Shown here one piece after another: positions 16,824 to 26,114 of a stretch of 64,000 nt of DNA. Numbering within the stretch: position 1 is the stretch's first letter; every line of letters starts with the position of its first letter. The notes beneath the pieces are model-generated. The model saw only the letters and a program-made list of their open reading frames with translations, was not told the origin of the DNA and searched no databases. The stretch is from assembly GCA_947494715.1 (NCBI GenBank), contig CANLWG010000020.1, forward strand, positions 1 to 64,000. Direction: 5' to 3'. The DNA is from an uncultured Flavobacteriaceae bacterium (GTDB lineage: Bacteria; Bacteroidota; Bacteroidia; Flavobacteriales; Flavobacteriaceae). Both the position numbers and the translations under genes were made by a program.

Positions 16824-17513
16824 TCATATTCCCATTCTAAAATCTTCGATACTTGTTTGAGTTAATGAACATTCCTCAAAAGTTGTAATCGTTCCATCAC
16901 CAACAGGTGATTGCGCGCTAAACCCAATCCATGTTTCTAAAGGATATTCATTACGAAACAATCGTACCAATTGCCAGTTTTCTTTATCCAGTGAATAGTA
17001 AAAACCTATATTCTGAGTATTGGAAGAAATTTTCATGTATGCACTTTTGCCATCAATTACATCATGGTTATTATCATCTGACGTTCCAGCAGTTCTGACC
17101 GACACGATACGCCTATGCTTTCGTTCATCTCTCTCAAAAGCAAATTTAAACCACCACTTCTCATTTAAATAAATAAACAGGGTTCCCGCGTCGTATGTGT
17201 CCTGAAATGTAGGAGTCACTTTTGCAACGAAGGTGAATGGTTGGGTGTTATCTATTTTTGACAACAAAACTGGAGCGGTACCATAGAGGGATTTACCATC
17301 AGTGTCATTAAAATAATCACTTTTTGGATTGCTTTTGACCACTAACTTACCATTTTTAACACTAACCAAGGATTTAGCATCATTAAGTGATCTTGTAAAT
17401 TCAATACCTGATATTTTTATAGAACACTCTTCTCCTTTTTCAAATGTAGAGGGGGTGCCCGTACAACTTATTATTAGTACAATCAAGATCGGTATCTTAG
17501 TATTTTTTTTCAT
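16824..17513 (-). CDS. DUF1349-family lipoprotein, concanavalin-like fold
   Basis: 229 aa from ATG 17513. The N-terminus ends in IISC (lipobox). The sequence matches the DUF1349 pattern: QPFTFVAKVTPTFQDTYDAG, LNEKWWFKFAFE, VRTAGTSDDNNHD, FYYSLDKENWQLVRLF and WIGFSAQSPVGDG. Members adopt a lectin/glucanase-like jelly roll and are found near sugar-utilisation genes; catalytic activity is unproven. It is followed by a truncated acetyltransferase N-terminus. Confidence 0.8.
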   Translation of the reverse strand: MKKNTKIPILIVLIISCTGTPSTFEKGEECSIKISGIEFTRSLNDAKSLVSVKNGKLVVKSNPKSDYFNDTDGKSLYGTAPVLLSKIDNTQPFTFVAKVTPTFQDTYDAGTLFIYLNEKWWFKFAFERDERKHRRIVSVRTAGTSDDNNHDVIDGKSAYMKISSNTQNIGFYYSLDKENWQLVRLFRNEYPLETWIGFSAQSPVGDGTITTFEECSLTQTSIEDFRMGI

Positions 17514-17558
17514 AATTAAATGAGTTAATAATATGATGCTAGGCAAGTTGTGCTTTTC

Positions 17559-17714
17559 TTATTCTATTAAAATTCCCGCTTTTTCCTCAATTAGATTTGA
17601 ATCAAGAAAATTGTACTTTTTTGAGTAATTCTCTAGCGTGGGGTACATATTTATGAGCTCAGGGTCTCGGCTGTCATAATTTTGACCTTTCAACACTTTT
17701 TCTTTTTCCATCAT
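17559..17714 (-). pseudogene. Truncated maltose/galactoside O-acetyltransferase N-terminus (Mac domain)
   Basis: A 51-codon frame beginning MMEKEKVLKGQNYDSRDPEL. The pattern KEKVLKG-x-YDSRDPEL matches the start of the Mac domain of NodL/LacA/Maa-type sugar O-acetyltransferases. The left-handed beta-helix that should follow (about 130 aa) is absent: the frame stops at 17559 and the DUF1349 gene begins 46 bp further on. I read it as a 3'-deleted remnant. Confidence 0.6.
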
Positions 17715-17800
17715 TTTATTAAACATTACCGCATTGGGCCATCATTAAGAATTATCTGCCAAAATTAAAACAAGAACTTCATACTGGTTCAAAAAACAAT

Positions 17801-18082
17801 TCATAACCTCTTTCGATATACAATAAGACACAACACTATTTGAAGTGTTAGTGCAATACCATTTGTTAGCCATAATGCAGTTGCCCTGAATCTAATTCCG
17901 TACAATCCCCAAAACAAGTAAATAAGGACCCATCCTACCAAAAAGAAAAAGGAAAGACTACTTTGTTTCTTACTTTGCAACTCCTTCACTGCCTGGACAA
18001 GTATGGTAAAGCAAGCTATCAGACCTATTGCGGTACCAAGCCCTTCAAATACACCTTCACTAATTGAGTCAAGAAAGTCCAA
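17801..18082 (-). CDS. SemiSWEET-like PQ-loop sugar transporter
   Basis: 93 aa, three hydrophobic segments (about 12-32, 43-62, 68-87), the size and layout of a bacterial SemiSWEET, which dimerises to form a sugar channel. TM1 holds ILVQAVKEL, equivalent to the PQ loop with Val in place of Pro; WLIYLFWGLYG-like and NGIALTLQ segments fit TM2 and TM3. The only available start is TTG 18082, since an in-frame stop lies just upstream. Substrate unknown. Confidence 0.65.
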   Translation of the reverse strand: MDFLDSISEGVFEGLGTAIGLIACFTILVQAVKELQSKKQSSLSFFFLVGWVLIYLFWGLYGIRFRATALWLTNGIALTLQIVLCLIVYRKRL

Positions 18083-18138
18083 CTTTACTAATTTTCTACA
18101 AGATTAGAAAGTTTAAAGCAATTAGAATTTTACATAGG

Positions 18139-18708
18139 TTAAAAAACGTGCTTTGCACGTAGCCTACTTAAAGTTACTTGGGTCATTCCCAGATAAGAGG
18201 CTACATATCCTAAGTTGATACGTTTGTATAGATCCCCTTTTTCCTGTATAAAGCTTTGAAGGCGTTCTTCTGCGGATTGGGTTGCAAGTGAAATATGCCT
18301 AAGTTCTAAATCAAGAAATGCTTTTTGGTGAACCAAACGAGACCAGTTCGCAATTTCAATATTTCTTTCATATAATGCATTTAATTCTTGAACCGGTATC
18401 GCATACAAGATACAGTTCTCTAACAGGTCAACATATTCATACCCTGGTTTGTTTTCGTAACTACTTAACATTGAAAAGGTAATATCTCCCTCCTTACTGA
18501 ACCAAGAAGTTGATTCTTTGCCATCAACAAAGCAGTACGATCTGGTTATCCCCTTTTCAATAAAATAATAGTTTCTCTCTACAACCCCACTTTTTATTAG
18601 AATATATCCTTTAGGTAAATGATGGCATTCCATCAAATTAGCAAGCTCCTTAACTGAGGAATCGCCTACATTATAAATTGCCCTAATGCTTTTTATGATA
18701 TTTTCCAT
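18139..18708 (-). CDS. Crp/Fnr-family transcriptional regulator
   Basis: 189 aa from ATG 18708. An N-terminal cyclic-nucleotide-binding-like beta barrel (KGYILIKSG, FIEKGITRSYC) is followed by a helical connector and a short C-terminal HTH (INLGYVASYLGMTQVTLSRL). This is the common small Bacteroidota Crp-like type, often encoded next to the gene it controls. It is divergent from an aldo/keto reductase gene, a likely target. Effector unknown. Confidence 0.86.
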   Translation of the reverse strand: MENIIKSIRAIYNVGDSSVKELANLMECHHLPKGYILIKSGVVERNYYFIEKGITRSYCFVDGKESTSWFSKEGDITFSMLSSYENKPGYEYVDLLENCILYAIPVQELNALYERNIEIANWSRLVHQKAFLDLELRHISLATQSAEERLQSFIQEKGDLYKRINLGYVASYLGMTQVTLSRLRAKHVF

Positions 18709-19024
18709 TTTACTTTTTTGAAAATCCTTAAGGCCTATTCTTTTGCTAGAAAAATGTGTTCTATTTGTCCAAAGATTGGCGGTTAACACTAACAGCGCCA
18801 AGAAGTCGATTAGAAGGCCAAATATTCTTGTTGATAATAAGAACCAAGCTTACTCTCTTCGTTCAAATGCACACTTTGAATCTTCTTTGCGTAAAATTAA
18901 TGAACTGTTTACAGAATATATAATTGACAATTGGGGAATTGAAAAAGGCAAATTATTTTTTAACCTATGTAAAATTTTAAATTTTGAAAACCACTTATTT
19001 TGCAATCAAAATCTTTGAAAAAGT
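18709..19024. other. Intergenic region between Crp-type regulator and aldo/keto reductase
   Basis: 316 bp between divergent genes. An AT-rich open frame on the + strand (about 18743-19018) shows no recognisable family and no good start signal, so I do not call it a gene. The region should hold both promoters. Confidence 0.45.
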
Positions 19025-19993
19025 ATGAAACAGGTTTTTTTAGGAAACACAGAAATGTCTGTTTCCGAGCTTTGTTTAGGAACTATGTATTTCGGAACCA
19101 AGCTGAATCAAGCCCAATCTGAACTTATGTTGGATTGTTTTGTTGATTGTGGAGGTAACTTCATAGATACCTCAAATAACTATGCCTTTTGGATGGAAAA
19201 TGGAAAAGGCGACGAGAGCGAGGAAGCCATTGGAAGATGGTTGTCCAGTGGCAGGAAAAGAGAGGAAATTATACTGGCGACAAAATGTGGCGGAAGACCA
19301 ACCATTTATAAAGACAATCTTGATGACATAAAACTGGAAGGGCTCTCTTTCAACACTATTCTCAAAACAGTCGAAGGCAGTCTAAAACGATTGAACACAG
19401 ATTATTTAGACGTATTGTACTCCCACATCGATTTTCTTGAGTATCCTATTGATGAAAGACTTGAAGCCTTTACCAGACTCAAAAAGCAAGGAAAAGTAAG
19501 ATGCTTGGGAACAAGTAACACCCAAGCTTGGAGGATTCTCGAAAGCCAAAACCGAAGTAAGGAATTACATCTGGAAAATTATTCTGTTATTCAACAAAAA
19601 TATTCCTTCTTGAGACCCAAATACAATGCGGATTTTTGGGTACAAAAACTTTTGAACAGCGAAATGTTGGATTTAATCAATAACCGTGATGATTTGACCA
19701 TTACTGTTTACTCCACATTGTTATCAGGAGCTTACGTCAATTTTGACGGTAAATTGCCCAATGAATACAACACTCCGGACAGTATTCATCGTATGGCTAC
19801 TTTAAAGCAAATGGCAGAAGAGAAGGGAATAATGGTAAATCAACTTGTTTTAGCATGGATAATGCACCATACTCCAAAAATCATCCCTTTGATAACGGGG
19901 AGCAAAGTCGATCAATTAAAAGAAAGCATTGAATCTACGGGTATAGAATTGACGAAAAGTGAGTTCGTAGAACTGAGCAATTCAGGAGATTAA
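19025..19993 (+). CDS. Aldo/keto reductase
   Basis: 322 aa, a (beta/alpha)8-barrel NADPH oxidoreductase. The catalytic tetrad is visible as Asp48 and Tyr53 in NFIDTSNNYAFW, Lys in ILATKCGG and His in DVLYSHIDF. The C-terminal cofactor site appears as PLITGSKVDQLKESIESTGI. It reduces aldehydes or keto sugars; the substrate is unknown. It is divergent from a Crp-type regulator and directly followed by the remnant of a second aldo/keto reductase. Confidence 0.9.
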   Translation: MKQVFLGNTEMSVSELCLGTMYFGTKLNQAQSELMLDCFVDCGGNFIDTSNNYAFWMENGKGDESEEAIGRWLSSGRKREEIILATKCGGRPTIYKDNLDDIKLEGLSFNTILKTVEGSLKRLNTDYLDVLYSHIDFLEYPIDERLEAFTRLKKQGKVRCLGTSNTQAWRILESQNRSKELHLENYSVIQQKYSFLRPKYNADFWVQKLLNSEMLDLINNRDDLTITVYSTLLSGAYVNFDGKLPNEYNTPDSIHRMATLKQMAEEKGIMVNQLVLAWIMHHTPKIIPLITGSKVDQLKESIESTGIELTKSEFVELSNSGD

Positions 19994-20003
19994 ACGGAAC
20001 CAT

Positions 20004-20278
20004 ATGAGACTTAACAAATTAGGGAGCTCAGATTTATAAGCTTGTACAATAGGATTGGGTACCTGGGCAATTGGCTATGGAACATTGGCAGGGGGATTGT
20101 TGACAGGAAAGTTTAAAGAAATTCCGACCTTCACTAAAAAAACCCACAAGGCCCAATTTTATAGAGATTTTCAACCAAAATATTGGGATGAAGTTCAGGA
20201 ATTATTGAAGATAATTGGTAAGAGCCAAAGATCCACAACCAGTTATTCAAAATGCAAATGAGATTGTACTAGCTGGCA
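20004..20278 (+). pseudogene. Remnant of a second aldo/keto reductase
   Basis: Begins 11 bp after the intact reductase. MRLNKLGSSDL is followed by an in-frame TAA (20037-20039), then ACTIGLGTWAIG, the normal N-terminus. The frame then jumps directly to TLAGGLLTGKFKE, which belongs near residue 200 of the family. After a frame change, AKDPQPVIQNANEIVLA fits the C-terminal region. The gene thus has a stop, an internal deletion of well over 100 codons and a frameshift. Confidence 0.75.
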
Positions 20279-20488
20279 CTGATTTACTCCGCCAATGATG
20301 CCTCTTATGTAGTGGATTTATCAATATTGTCAAAGCTTCCCCTTTCGGCAATTTGGTGCGATCCACGCAACCACAGATATCAAAGGGAAAACACTATTGA
20401 CCTTTCAAATAAACTAAATAGCCAAAGATTCGACCCCCCAGGCAAATTGGGTGAAGGCAACGACTGGGTACTGTTTTTGAGCGACTAA
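20279..20488 (+). pseudogene. C-terminal fragment of an apiosidase-like / DUF5060 glycoside hydrolase
   Basis: An open frame of about 69 codons without a start: YSANDASYVVDLSILSKLPL, then AIWCDPRN and FDPPGKLGEGNDWVLFL. The order VDLS - W-x-DPR - PP - DWVL is that of the C-terminal collagenase-type (PF12904-like) beta domain in DUF4038/DUF5060 glycosidases. The intact protein encoded at 43303-45126 ends with the same order (YAIDLS, HWYDPL, FPP, DWVAL). It is joined to the aldo/keto reductase remnant, probably by a deletion. Confidence 0.6.
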
Positions 20489-20900
20489 CGGGCCATTGAT
20501 AATTTTCCGGCACAATAGTTAAAAAGGTATTCAAAGAGCAACTTGACAGCTGTCACTAAACTTATTTAAGCTGTGAGGCCAAACAGATATCCCTCTATTT
20601 TTTTGACCGTACCGTAAAACCACCGTTTTTTGAGGCCACTTGAATCTCTATTGGATTCTAATTTTTTTAACTCGGTGGCAATTTGTCCAAATTTAATCAT
20701 GGCTGGCATCATGTTATTATGAATCTTCTTCAGGATACTCTACATCTCATTTCAAGATATGTAACTAATCTTGTAAAACAATCTGCTCCATTACTAATAA
20801 GCCGTTTGTGAAACTCTATTACTCGGTAAGTTTAAAATGTTCTGATTTTCTAGAGAAAATGGTAGAATTCTTTTTTTAATAGATTAAATGAAGGGAGTCC
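20489..20900. other. Intergenic region with decayed DNA
   Basis: About 410 bp between the glycosidase remnant and the LacI gene. Apart from the doubtful 48-aa frame at 20566-20712, no gene, hairpin with a T-run or repeat was recognised. Confidence 0.4.
20566..20712 (-). CDS. Possible 48-aa basic small protein
   Basis: A short open frame starting at tandem ATGs (20712 and 20709): MPAMIKFGQIATELKKLE followed by a lysine-rich stretch and GYLFGLTA. No family recognised. It lies in the decayed stretch downstream of the LacI gene and could be chance or debris. Confidence 0.25.
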   Translation of the reverse strand: MMPAMIKFGQIATELKKLESNRDSSGLKKRWFYGTVKKIEGYLFGLTA

Positions 20901-21917
20901 TCATAAATTAGCTTTTAAGGAGGATTCTCGTATGTTTAAACTACCGTCTAGAACAATAGTTTCAGACAAGATTGGCTCGTTGTTAATTAATTTCATCAAC
21001 ATTTCAGCAGCGGATTTACCCATTTTATACGTGGGTTGTTTTACACTACTTAGTTTGGGAGAAACCAAACTAGCCATTTTAGTCTCTGTGAAGCCAATTA
21101 CACCTATATCCTTAGGTACCTCTATCCGGTTTTGTTTTAAAACTGAAATTGTACTTAGAGCAACAAAGTCACTTACGCATATAAAGGCCTCCGGTAAATC
21201 TTCATTGTCTATTAGTTTTTGAACTGTTGCCATGGCTTCTTCAGATAAAATACCTGTTTCTATGACTTTGTAATCGTCCTTTGAAAAATGATGTTTTTCC
21301 ATAGCCTTTATAAATCCTTGAATCCGATCTTTTGTTATCCCTAAATCATTGCTTCCCGATAAATGATAAATTCTTTTGTACCCTTGATAAATGAGGTGTT
21401 CGGTAGCAAAAAAACTCCATTTCGTATTGTTGAAAAGCACTTTTTTGGCAGGAAACATTTTTTCAATACGGTTTAAAAACACAATGGGATATCCTTTGTT
21501 GATCTCATCAAGATAGTAATCCATGTTTTTACTTTTAACGGACGGACATATAATGAGTCCGTCCATCATATTTTGAACCAATGTTTTCACGTTTTTTAAC
21601 TCCCTTTCAGGATTGTTATCAGATTGCATTATCAAAACTTGATAGCCTAAGTCAACCAAAATATCCTGAATACCCCGAATCACTTCGGAATAGTATTCAT
21701 TTATAAATTCAGGCACTACAACTCCAATATTAAAAGTTTTCTTTTGGGTCAATTTCTTAGCAATAGGGTTGGGATAATAACCCATCTCTCGCGCTACCTT
21801 TAAAATACGATTGCGTGTTTCTTTTTTAATGTCGAATGTATCGTTAAAAGCTCTTGAAACAGATGAAATGGAAACGTTTAGTTTTTCAGCCACATCTTTT
21901 ATGGTAACATTTTTCAT
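20901..21917 (-). CDS. LacI-family transcriptional regulator
   Basis: 338 aa. The N-terminal LacI HTH with hinge, VTIKDVAEKLNVSISSVSRA (4-23), is followed by a periplasmic-binding-protein-like effector domain (NIGVVVPEFINEYYSEVIRG, VIGFTETKMASLVSPKLSSV). It probably represses the divergent SSS symporter and oxidoreductase genes and responds to their sugar-type substrate. A perfect CG-centred palindrome lies in the shared promoter region. Confidence 0.92.
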   Translation of the reverse strand: MKNVTIKDVAEKLNVSISSVSRAFNDTFDIKKETRNRILKVAREMGYYPNPIAKKLTQKKTFNIGVVVPEFINEYYSEVIRGIQDILVDLGYQVLIMQSDNNPERELKNVKTLVQNMMDGLIICPSVKSKNMDYYLDEINKGYPIVFLNRIEKMFPAKKVLFNNTKWSFFATEHLIYQGYKRIYHLSGSNDLGITKDRIQGFIKAMEKHHFSKDDYKVIETGILSEEAMATVQKLIDNEDLPEAFICVSDFVALSTISVLKQNRIEVPKDIGVIGFTETKMASLVSPKLSSVKQPTYKMGKSAAEMLMKLINNEPILSETIVLDGSLNIRESSLKANL

Positions 21918-21985
21918 TTGTCCGCCTTTAATCTAAAAATAGTCATTAATTAATGAAGCACTATCTAAAGTCACGATTCGGTTTC

Positions 21986-21997
21986 GGAAACGTTTCC
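21986..21997. promoter_or_regulatory. LacI-type operator
   Basis: GGAAACGTTTCC, a perfect 12-bp palindrome with the central CG typical of LacI-family operators, 69 bp upstream of the lacI-type ATG and 128 bp upstream of the symporter ATG. Assignment to the adjacent regulator is inferred. Confidence 0.75.
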
Positions 21998-22035
21998 AAC
22001 CATATTAATACGCTTTTTACTTGATTTTGTACACA

Positions 22036-22043
22036 TAAGTTTG
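22036..22043 (+). promoter_or_regulatory. Bacteroidota -7 promoter box for the symporter operon
   Basis: TAAGTTTG matches the TAnnTTTG -7 consensus, 82 bp before the symporter ATG and 39 bp after the operator. A -33 TTG at the preferred spacing is not evident, so this is tentative. Confidence 0.4.
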
Positions 22044-22124
22044 AAAACAAAGAAGATTGCCATTTCTTTAGCTAATTGATTTTCAATTTAACTCCTTATG
22101 ATGTGTAAGGGATATTCGTATTAG

Positions 22125-23786
22125 ATGAGCAACATTGATTACATTGTTATAATAGTGTTTTCCCTGGTCATAGTACTGGCCGGCTTAGCTTTTCGAAAAC
22201 GAGGAGCAGATATGAAATCTTATTTTGCCGCCGGAGGGGCTGTACCCTGGCCCATGAGCGGATTATCACTGTTTATGAGCTTTTTCTCGGCAGGTACCTT
22301 TGTAGTTTGGGGGTCAATTGCCTATGAATTAGGATGGGTCTCGATTACCATTCAAATGACAATGTGTATAAGTGGATTTTTGGTGGCTTATTTTATAGCA
22401 CCCGCCTGGAGAAAAACAAATAGCCTTACCGCAGCTGAATTTGTTAGGGATAGATTGGGAGACAACGTACAGAAATTTTATACCTACCTGATACTAATAC
22501 TGTCTTTGGCATATGCCGGAGCTTTTTTGTATCCTGTTGCTAAAATTATTAATGTATCAACTGGATTTTCAATCAATGCGTGTGTTATTGTTTTGGGCGT
22601 CTTGATTTTGCTTTACACGGTTGTTGGCGGTCTTTGGGCAGTTATTATAACGGACGTACTGCAATTTGTTATTCTATCTGCTTCTGTGATTATAGTACTC
22701 TATCTATCGCTACAAGAAGTAGGGGGCTACAGCCAATTTGTAGAAATGGCCCCGGACGACTTCTTTGATTGGACAAGTGGCGAGTATACTTGGTGGTTTA
22801 TTATTGCAATGGCCATTTTTAACACAATTTTTATCGGTGGTAATTGGGCATATGTTCAACGATATACCAGCGTTAAAGATGCTAAGAATGCCAAAAAAGT
22901 AGGACTGACTTTTGGTTGGTTGTATTTGTTAAGTCCATTTTTATGGATGTTACCACCAATGATATATCGAGTATTAAACCCTTCTTTGCCTGGTCTGGAA
23001 AATGAAGGCGCCTATTTATTGATATGTAAACAAGTACTACCTCTGGGAATACTGGGACTAATGCTCGGAGGAATGGTCTTCGCTACGGCAAGCTCAGTAA
23101 ACACAACTTTAAACCTTGCTGCTTCCGTAATAACCAATGATATTTTTAAGGTAATAAGCCCGAATGCCACAATAAAACAAACTATGTACGTTGCAAAACT
23201 TTCAACCATTCTATTTGGCATTGGTACGATCTTAGTGGCCCTATTGGTACCAGCTGCTGGAGGAATTGTGAATGTAGTATTAAGTGTTGGCGCAGTAACG
23301 GGTTGTTCTTTATATGGCCCCATAGTTTGGGCAATTTTTTCTAAAAGACACACGGGAAAATCGATCTTATGGATTTCAATAATAAGTTTGTTAATTAACA
23401 CAATACTTAAGTTTTTTGCGGATGATTTATTGGGTGCGTCACTATCGAGGGCGAACGAGATGCTCGTGGGGTCGGTATTACCTTTACTTTTATTAGGGGC
23501 ATACGAATTACATGCTAAAATTCAAAACAAGAAAAGTATTGATTATATAAAGTATTGCAAATTAAAAGCGAAAGAAGCCATTGAAGATGTTACTGAAATA
23601 GAACAAAACACCTTTGGATTTAAGGTACTGGCAACAACTTTGTTTGTTGTAAGTATTCTGATTATGATTCTAGGGTTCCTGGCCAAAGAATCCAGAGTAA
23701 TAGTTTTAGCGGTTGGTGCATTGATATTAATTATATCAGGCATTATTCATCCAAGAGTTAGAAAAAGAATTGCGCCGAATACATAA
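22125..23786 (+). CDS. Sodium:solute symporter (SSS family)
   Basis: 553 aa with about 13-14 membrane helices. SSS features: an N-terminal helix followed by YFAAGGAVPWPMSGLSLFMSFFSAGTF, GGLWAVIITDVLQF (sodium-site helix region) and ASSVNTTLNLAASVITNDIF. It should import a sugar, sugar acid or other organic substrate with sodium. It is divergent from a LacI regulator and followed 27 bp later by an FAD oxidoreductase, so the two are probably co-transcribed. Confidence 0.9.
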   Translation: MSNIDYIVIIVFSLVIVLAGLAFRKRGADMKSYFAAGGAVPWPMSGLSLFMSFFSAGTFVVWGSIAYELGWVSITIQMTMCISGFLVAYFIAPAWRKTNSLTAAEFVRDRLGDNVQKFYTYLILILSLAYAGAFLYPVAKIINVSTGFSINACVIVLGVLILLYTVVGGLWAVIITDVLQFVILSASVIIVLYLSLQEVGGYSQFVEMAPDDFFDWTSGEYTWWFIIAMAIFNTIFIGGNWAYVQRYTSVKDAKNAKKVGLTFGWLYLLSPFLWMLPPMIYRVLNPSLPGLENEGAYLLICKQVLPLGILGLMLGGMVFATASSVNTTLNLAASVITNDIFKVISPNATIKQTMYVAKLSTILFGIGTILVALLVPAAGGIVNVVLSVGAVTGCSLYGPIVWAIFSKRHTGKSILWISIISLLINTILKFFADDLLGASLSRANEMLVGSVLPLLLLGAYELHAKIQNKKSIDYIKYCKLKAKEAIEDVTEIEQNTFGFKVLATTLFVVSILIMILGFLAKESRVIVLAVGALILIISGIIHPRVRKRIAPNT

Positions 23787-23813
23787 GTATTTTTATAAAA
23801 ACTATACGACAAA

Positions 23814-26114
23814 ATGATCAAAAAAGGTTTCGAGTCTATCAGAGAGAATAAACTTCTTATGTTAAAAGCCGATCTAGTAGTCGTCGGAGGCGGTTTAGCA
23901 GGGGTTTGTACAGCTATCGTTGCTGCCAGGGAAAACGTTAAAGTCATTCTAGTACAAGACAGACCAGTTCTTGGTGGCAATGCTTCCAGTGAGGTTAGAT
24001 TGTGGGCTTTAGGAGCTACTTCATCCATGGGCAACAACAATCGATGGGCAAGAGAGGGAGGATTGATCAATGAAATCTTATTGGATAATTTAAAACGAAA
24101 CAAAGACGGAAACCCGCTTATTTTTGATACTGTCCTATTGGAAAAAGTGTATGAAGAAAAGAACATTACATTATTATTGAATACCTCCGTTTACGAAGTT
24201 GAAAAATCCCATGAAAAAACCATAAAAAGCATTAAAGGCTTCTGTAGTCAAAACGGTACCACTTATCAATTAGAAGCCCCATTTTTCTGTGATTCGTCTG
24301 GAGATGGAATTGTGGCATTTCAAGCTGGTGCTTCGTTTAGAATGGGAGCCGAAACACCGGAAGAATTTGATGAAGGTTTCGCGCCTAACATTGAAGATTA
24401 TGGCAACCTACTTGGACATTCTTTATATTTCTATACCAAAGATCTTGGTAAACCAGTTGAGTATATAGCACCTTCATTTGCTATTGACAATGCGGGAGAA
24501 TTGCCACGTATTCGCAATTACAGATTAAATGAACATGGTTGTAATCTGTGGTGGGTAGAATACGGCGGAAGACTTGATACTATTCATCAATCTGAAGAAA
24601 TCAAATTTGAACTATGGAAAGTGGTATACGGTATATGGGATTATGTAAAGAACAGCGGAAAATACCCAGACGCCGAAAACCTGACCTTAGAGTGGGTAGG
24701 AACTATACCAGGAAAAAGAGAAAGTAGAAGATTCGAAGGTGATTATATGCTCACACAAAAAGACATCGTTGAACAGCGAGACCATTATGACCGAGTTGCT
24801 TTTGGTGGATGGGCTATGGATCTTCATCCCGCGGATGGAATTTATAGCGACTACAATTCCTGTACGCAATGGCACACCAAAGGTATCTATTCAATACCCT
24901 ACAGATGCTACTACAGCAAGGACATTGAAAACCTTTTTTTTGCAGGTAGAATTATTAGTGCATCGCATGTTGCCTTTGGCTCTTCGCGAGTTATGCTGAC
25001 CTGTGCCCATGGTGCTCAAGCAGTCGGAAAAGCTGTGGCTTTGTGTTTAAAAAACAACTGGACTCCACGCAATCTAGCGGCAAAAGATAAAATAGGTCTG
25101 CTACAACTTGCTCTAAATCGAGAAGGCCAAAGCATACCAAGATTACAGCCGCCAGATTTGGAAGATTTGACCACAAAAGCAGAGATATCAGCTTCTTCAG
25201 AATTAGAATTGAGTCATATGAACGAATCAGGGGAATGGAAACCGCTTTTATTCAATATGGCTCAAATTCTTCCCTTAGAGGCAAAAAACAGTTATAGATT
25301 TAAAGTTAAACTAAAAGCTGAGAATAATACTTCCATTACCATAGCATTAAGAACAAGTTCAAAGGAAACACATTTTACCCCAGATGTTGAGATTCAATCC
25401 AAAACATTTAATTTAATAGAAGGTGAGCAAGAAATTACGTTTACTATCGATGAACCAATAACTAAGGATAGCTACGCATATGTGTGCTTTATGAAAAATG
25501 AAATGGTTGAAATTATGCTTTCAGATGACCGTTTTTCAGGAATTATGACGGTTTTGCAAAAGGAAACTCCCGCAGTTTCAAACTACGGAAAACAAGAACC
25601 TCCAGAAGGTATCGGAGTCGATACTTTTGATTTTTGGACCCCCGAAAAAACACCAGAGGGTAAAAATATTTCGATGACTATAGAGCCTCCTATTCAGAAC
25701 TTTTCTTCCATAAATATTATGAACAGTCATGTAAGACCTACTTCCGAAGGGTATTCAAACGCTTGGCTGGCCGAATTGAATGATGAACGACCAGAACTAA
25801 AAATAAGTTGGGCGGAAAAGCAAAAAATAAGCATGCTCCGCTTATTTTTTGATTGCGATTTTGACAATGCACTGCCCTCTGTATTTGTTACACATCCAAA
25901 TTCTGAAATTCCTTTTACTGTCAAAGAATATCTAATCTATGACGATAACAAGAACCTTCTTTATGAAAAGTCTGACAATTTTCAAGCTGTCAATAAGGTA
26001 GTATTTGATGAGCCCATAGTTACAAAAGAGCTAAATATTGTTTTGACCAAAAAAGACGTAAATATACCTGTTAGCGTATTTAAAATTTCAGCATATTCCG
26101 AAAATCATCTTTGA
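23814..26114 (+). CDS. FAD-dependent oxidoreductase (PF12831-type) with C-terminal beta domains
   Basis: 766 aa. The Rossmann motif VVVGGGLAGVCTAIVAARE (22-40) is followed by DRPVLGGNASSEVRLW, typical of the FAD_oxidored group. The flavoprotein part runs to about residue 440 (FFAGRIISASHVAFGSSRVM). The remaining 320 residues look like beta-sandwich domains (STSITIALRTSS-like and NSHVRPTSEGYSNAW segments) that may bind carbohydrate. No signal peptide, so cytoplasmic. Proteins of this type occur in sugar-utilisation loci; the reaction is not known. It follows the symporter in the LacI-controlled unit. Confidence 0.85.
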   Translation: MIKKGFESIRENKLLMLKADLVVVGGGLAGVCTAIVAARENVKVILVQDRPVLGGNASSEVRLWALGATSSMGNNNRWAREGGLINEILLDNLKRNKDGNPLIFDTVLLEKVYEEKNITLLLNTSVYEVEKSHEKTIKSIKGFCSQNGTTYQLEAPFFCDSSGDGIVAFQAGASFRMGAETPEEFDEGFAPNIEDYGNLLGHSLYFYTKDLGKPVEYIAPSFAIDNAGELPRIRNYRLNEHGCNLWWVEYGGRLDTIHQSEEIKFELWKVVYGIWDYVKNSGKYPDAENLTLEWVGTIPGKRESRRFEGDYMLTQKDIVEQRDHYDRVAFGGWAMDLHPADGIYSDYNSCTQWHTKGIYSIPYRCYYSKDIENLFFAGRIISASHVAFGSSRVMLTCAHGAQAVGKAVALCLKNNWTPRNLAAKDKIGLLQLALNREGQSIPRLQPPDLEDLTTKAEISASSELELSHMNESGEWKPLLFNMAQILPLEAKNSYRFKVKLKAENNTSITIALRTSSKETHFTPDVEIQSKTFNLIEGEQEITFTIDEPITKDSYAYVCFMKNEMVEIMLSDDRFSGIMTVLQKETPAVSNYGKQEPPEGIGVDTFDFWTPEKTPEGKNISMTIEPPIQNFSSINIMNSHVRPTSEGYSNAWLAELNDERPELKISWAEKQKISMLRLFFDCDFDNALPSVFVTHPNSEIPFTVKEYLIYDDNKNLLYEKSDNFQAVNKVVFDEPIVTKELNIVLTKKDVNIPVSVFKISAYSENHL

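Noticed and set aside
18743-19018. 91-codon + strand frame upstream of the aldo/keto reductase
   Set aside because: Overlaps the Crp-type regulator upstream region, shows no family pattern and no ATG with a credible context.
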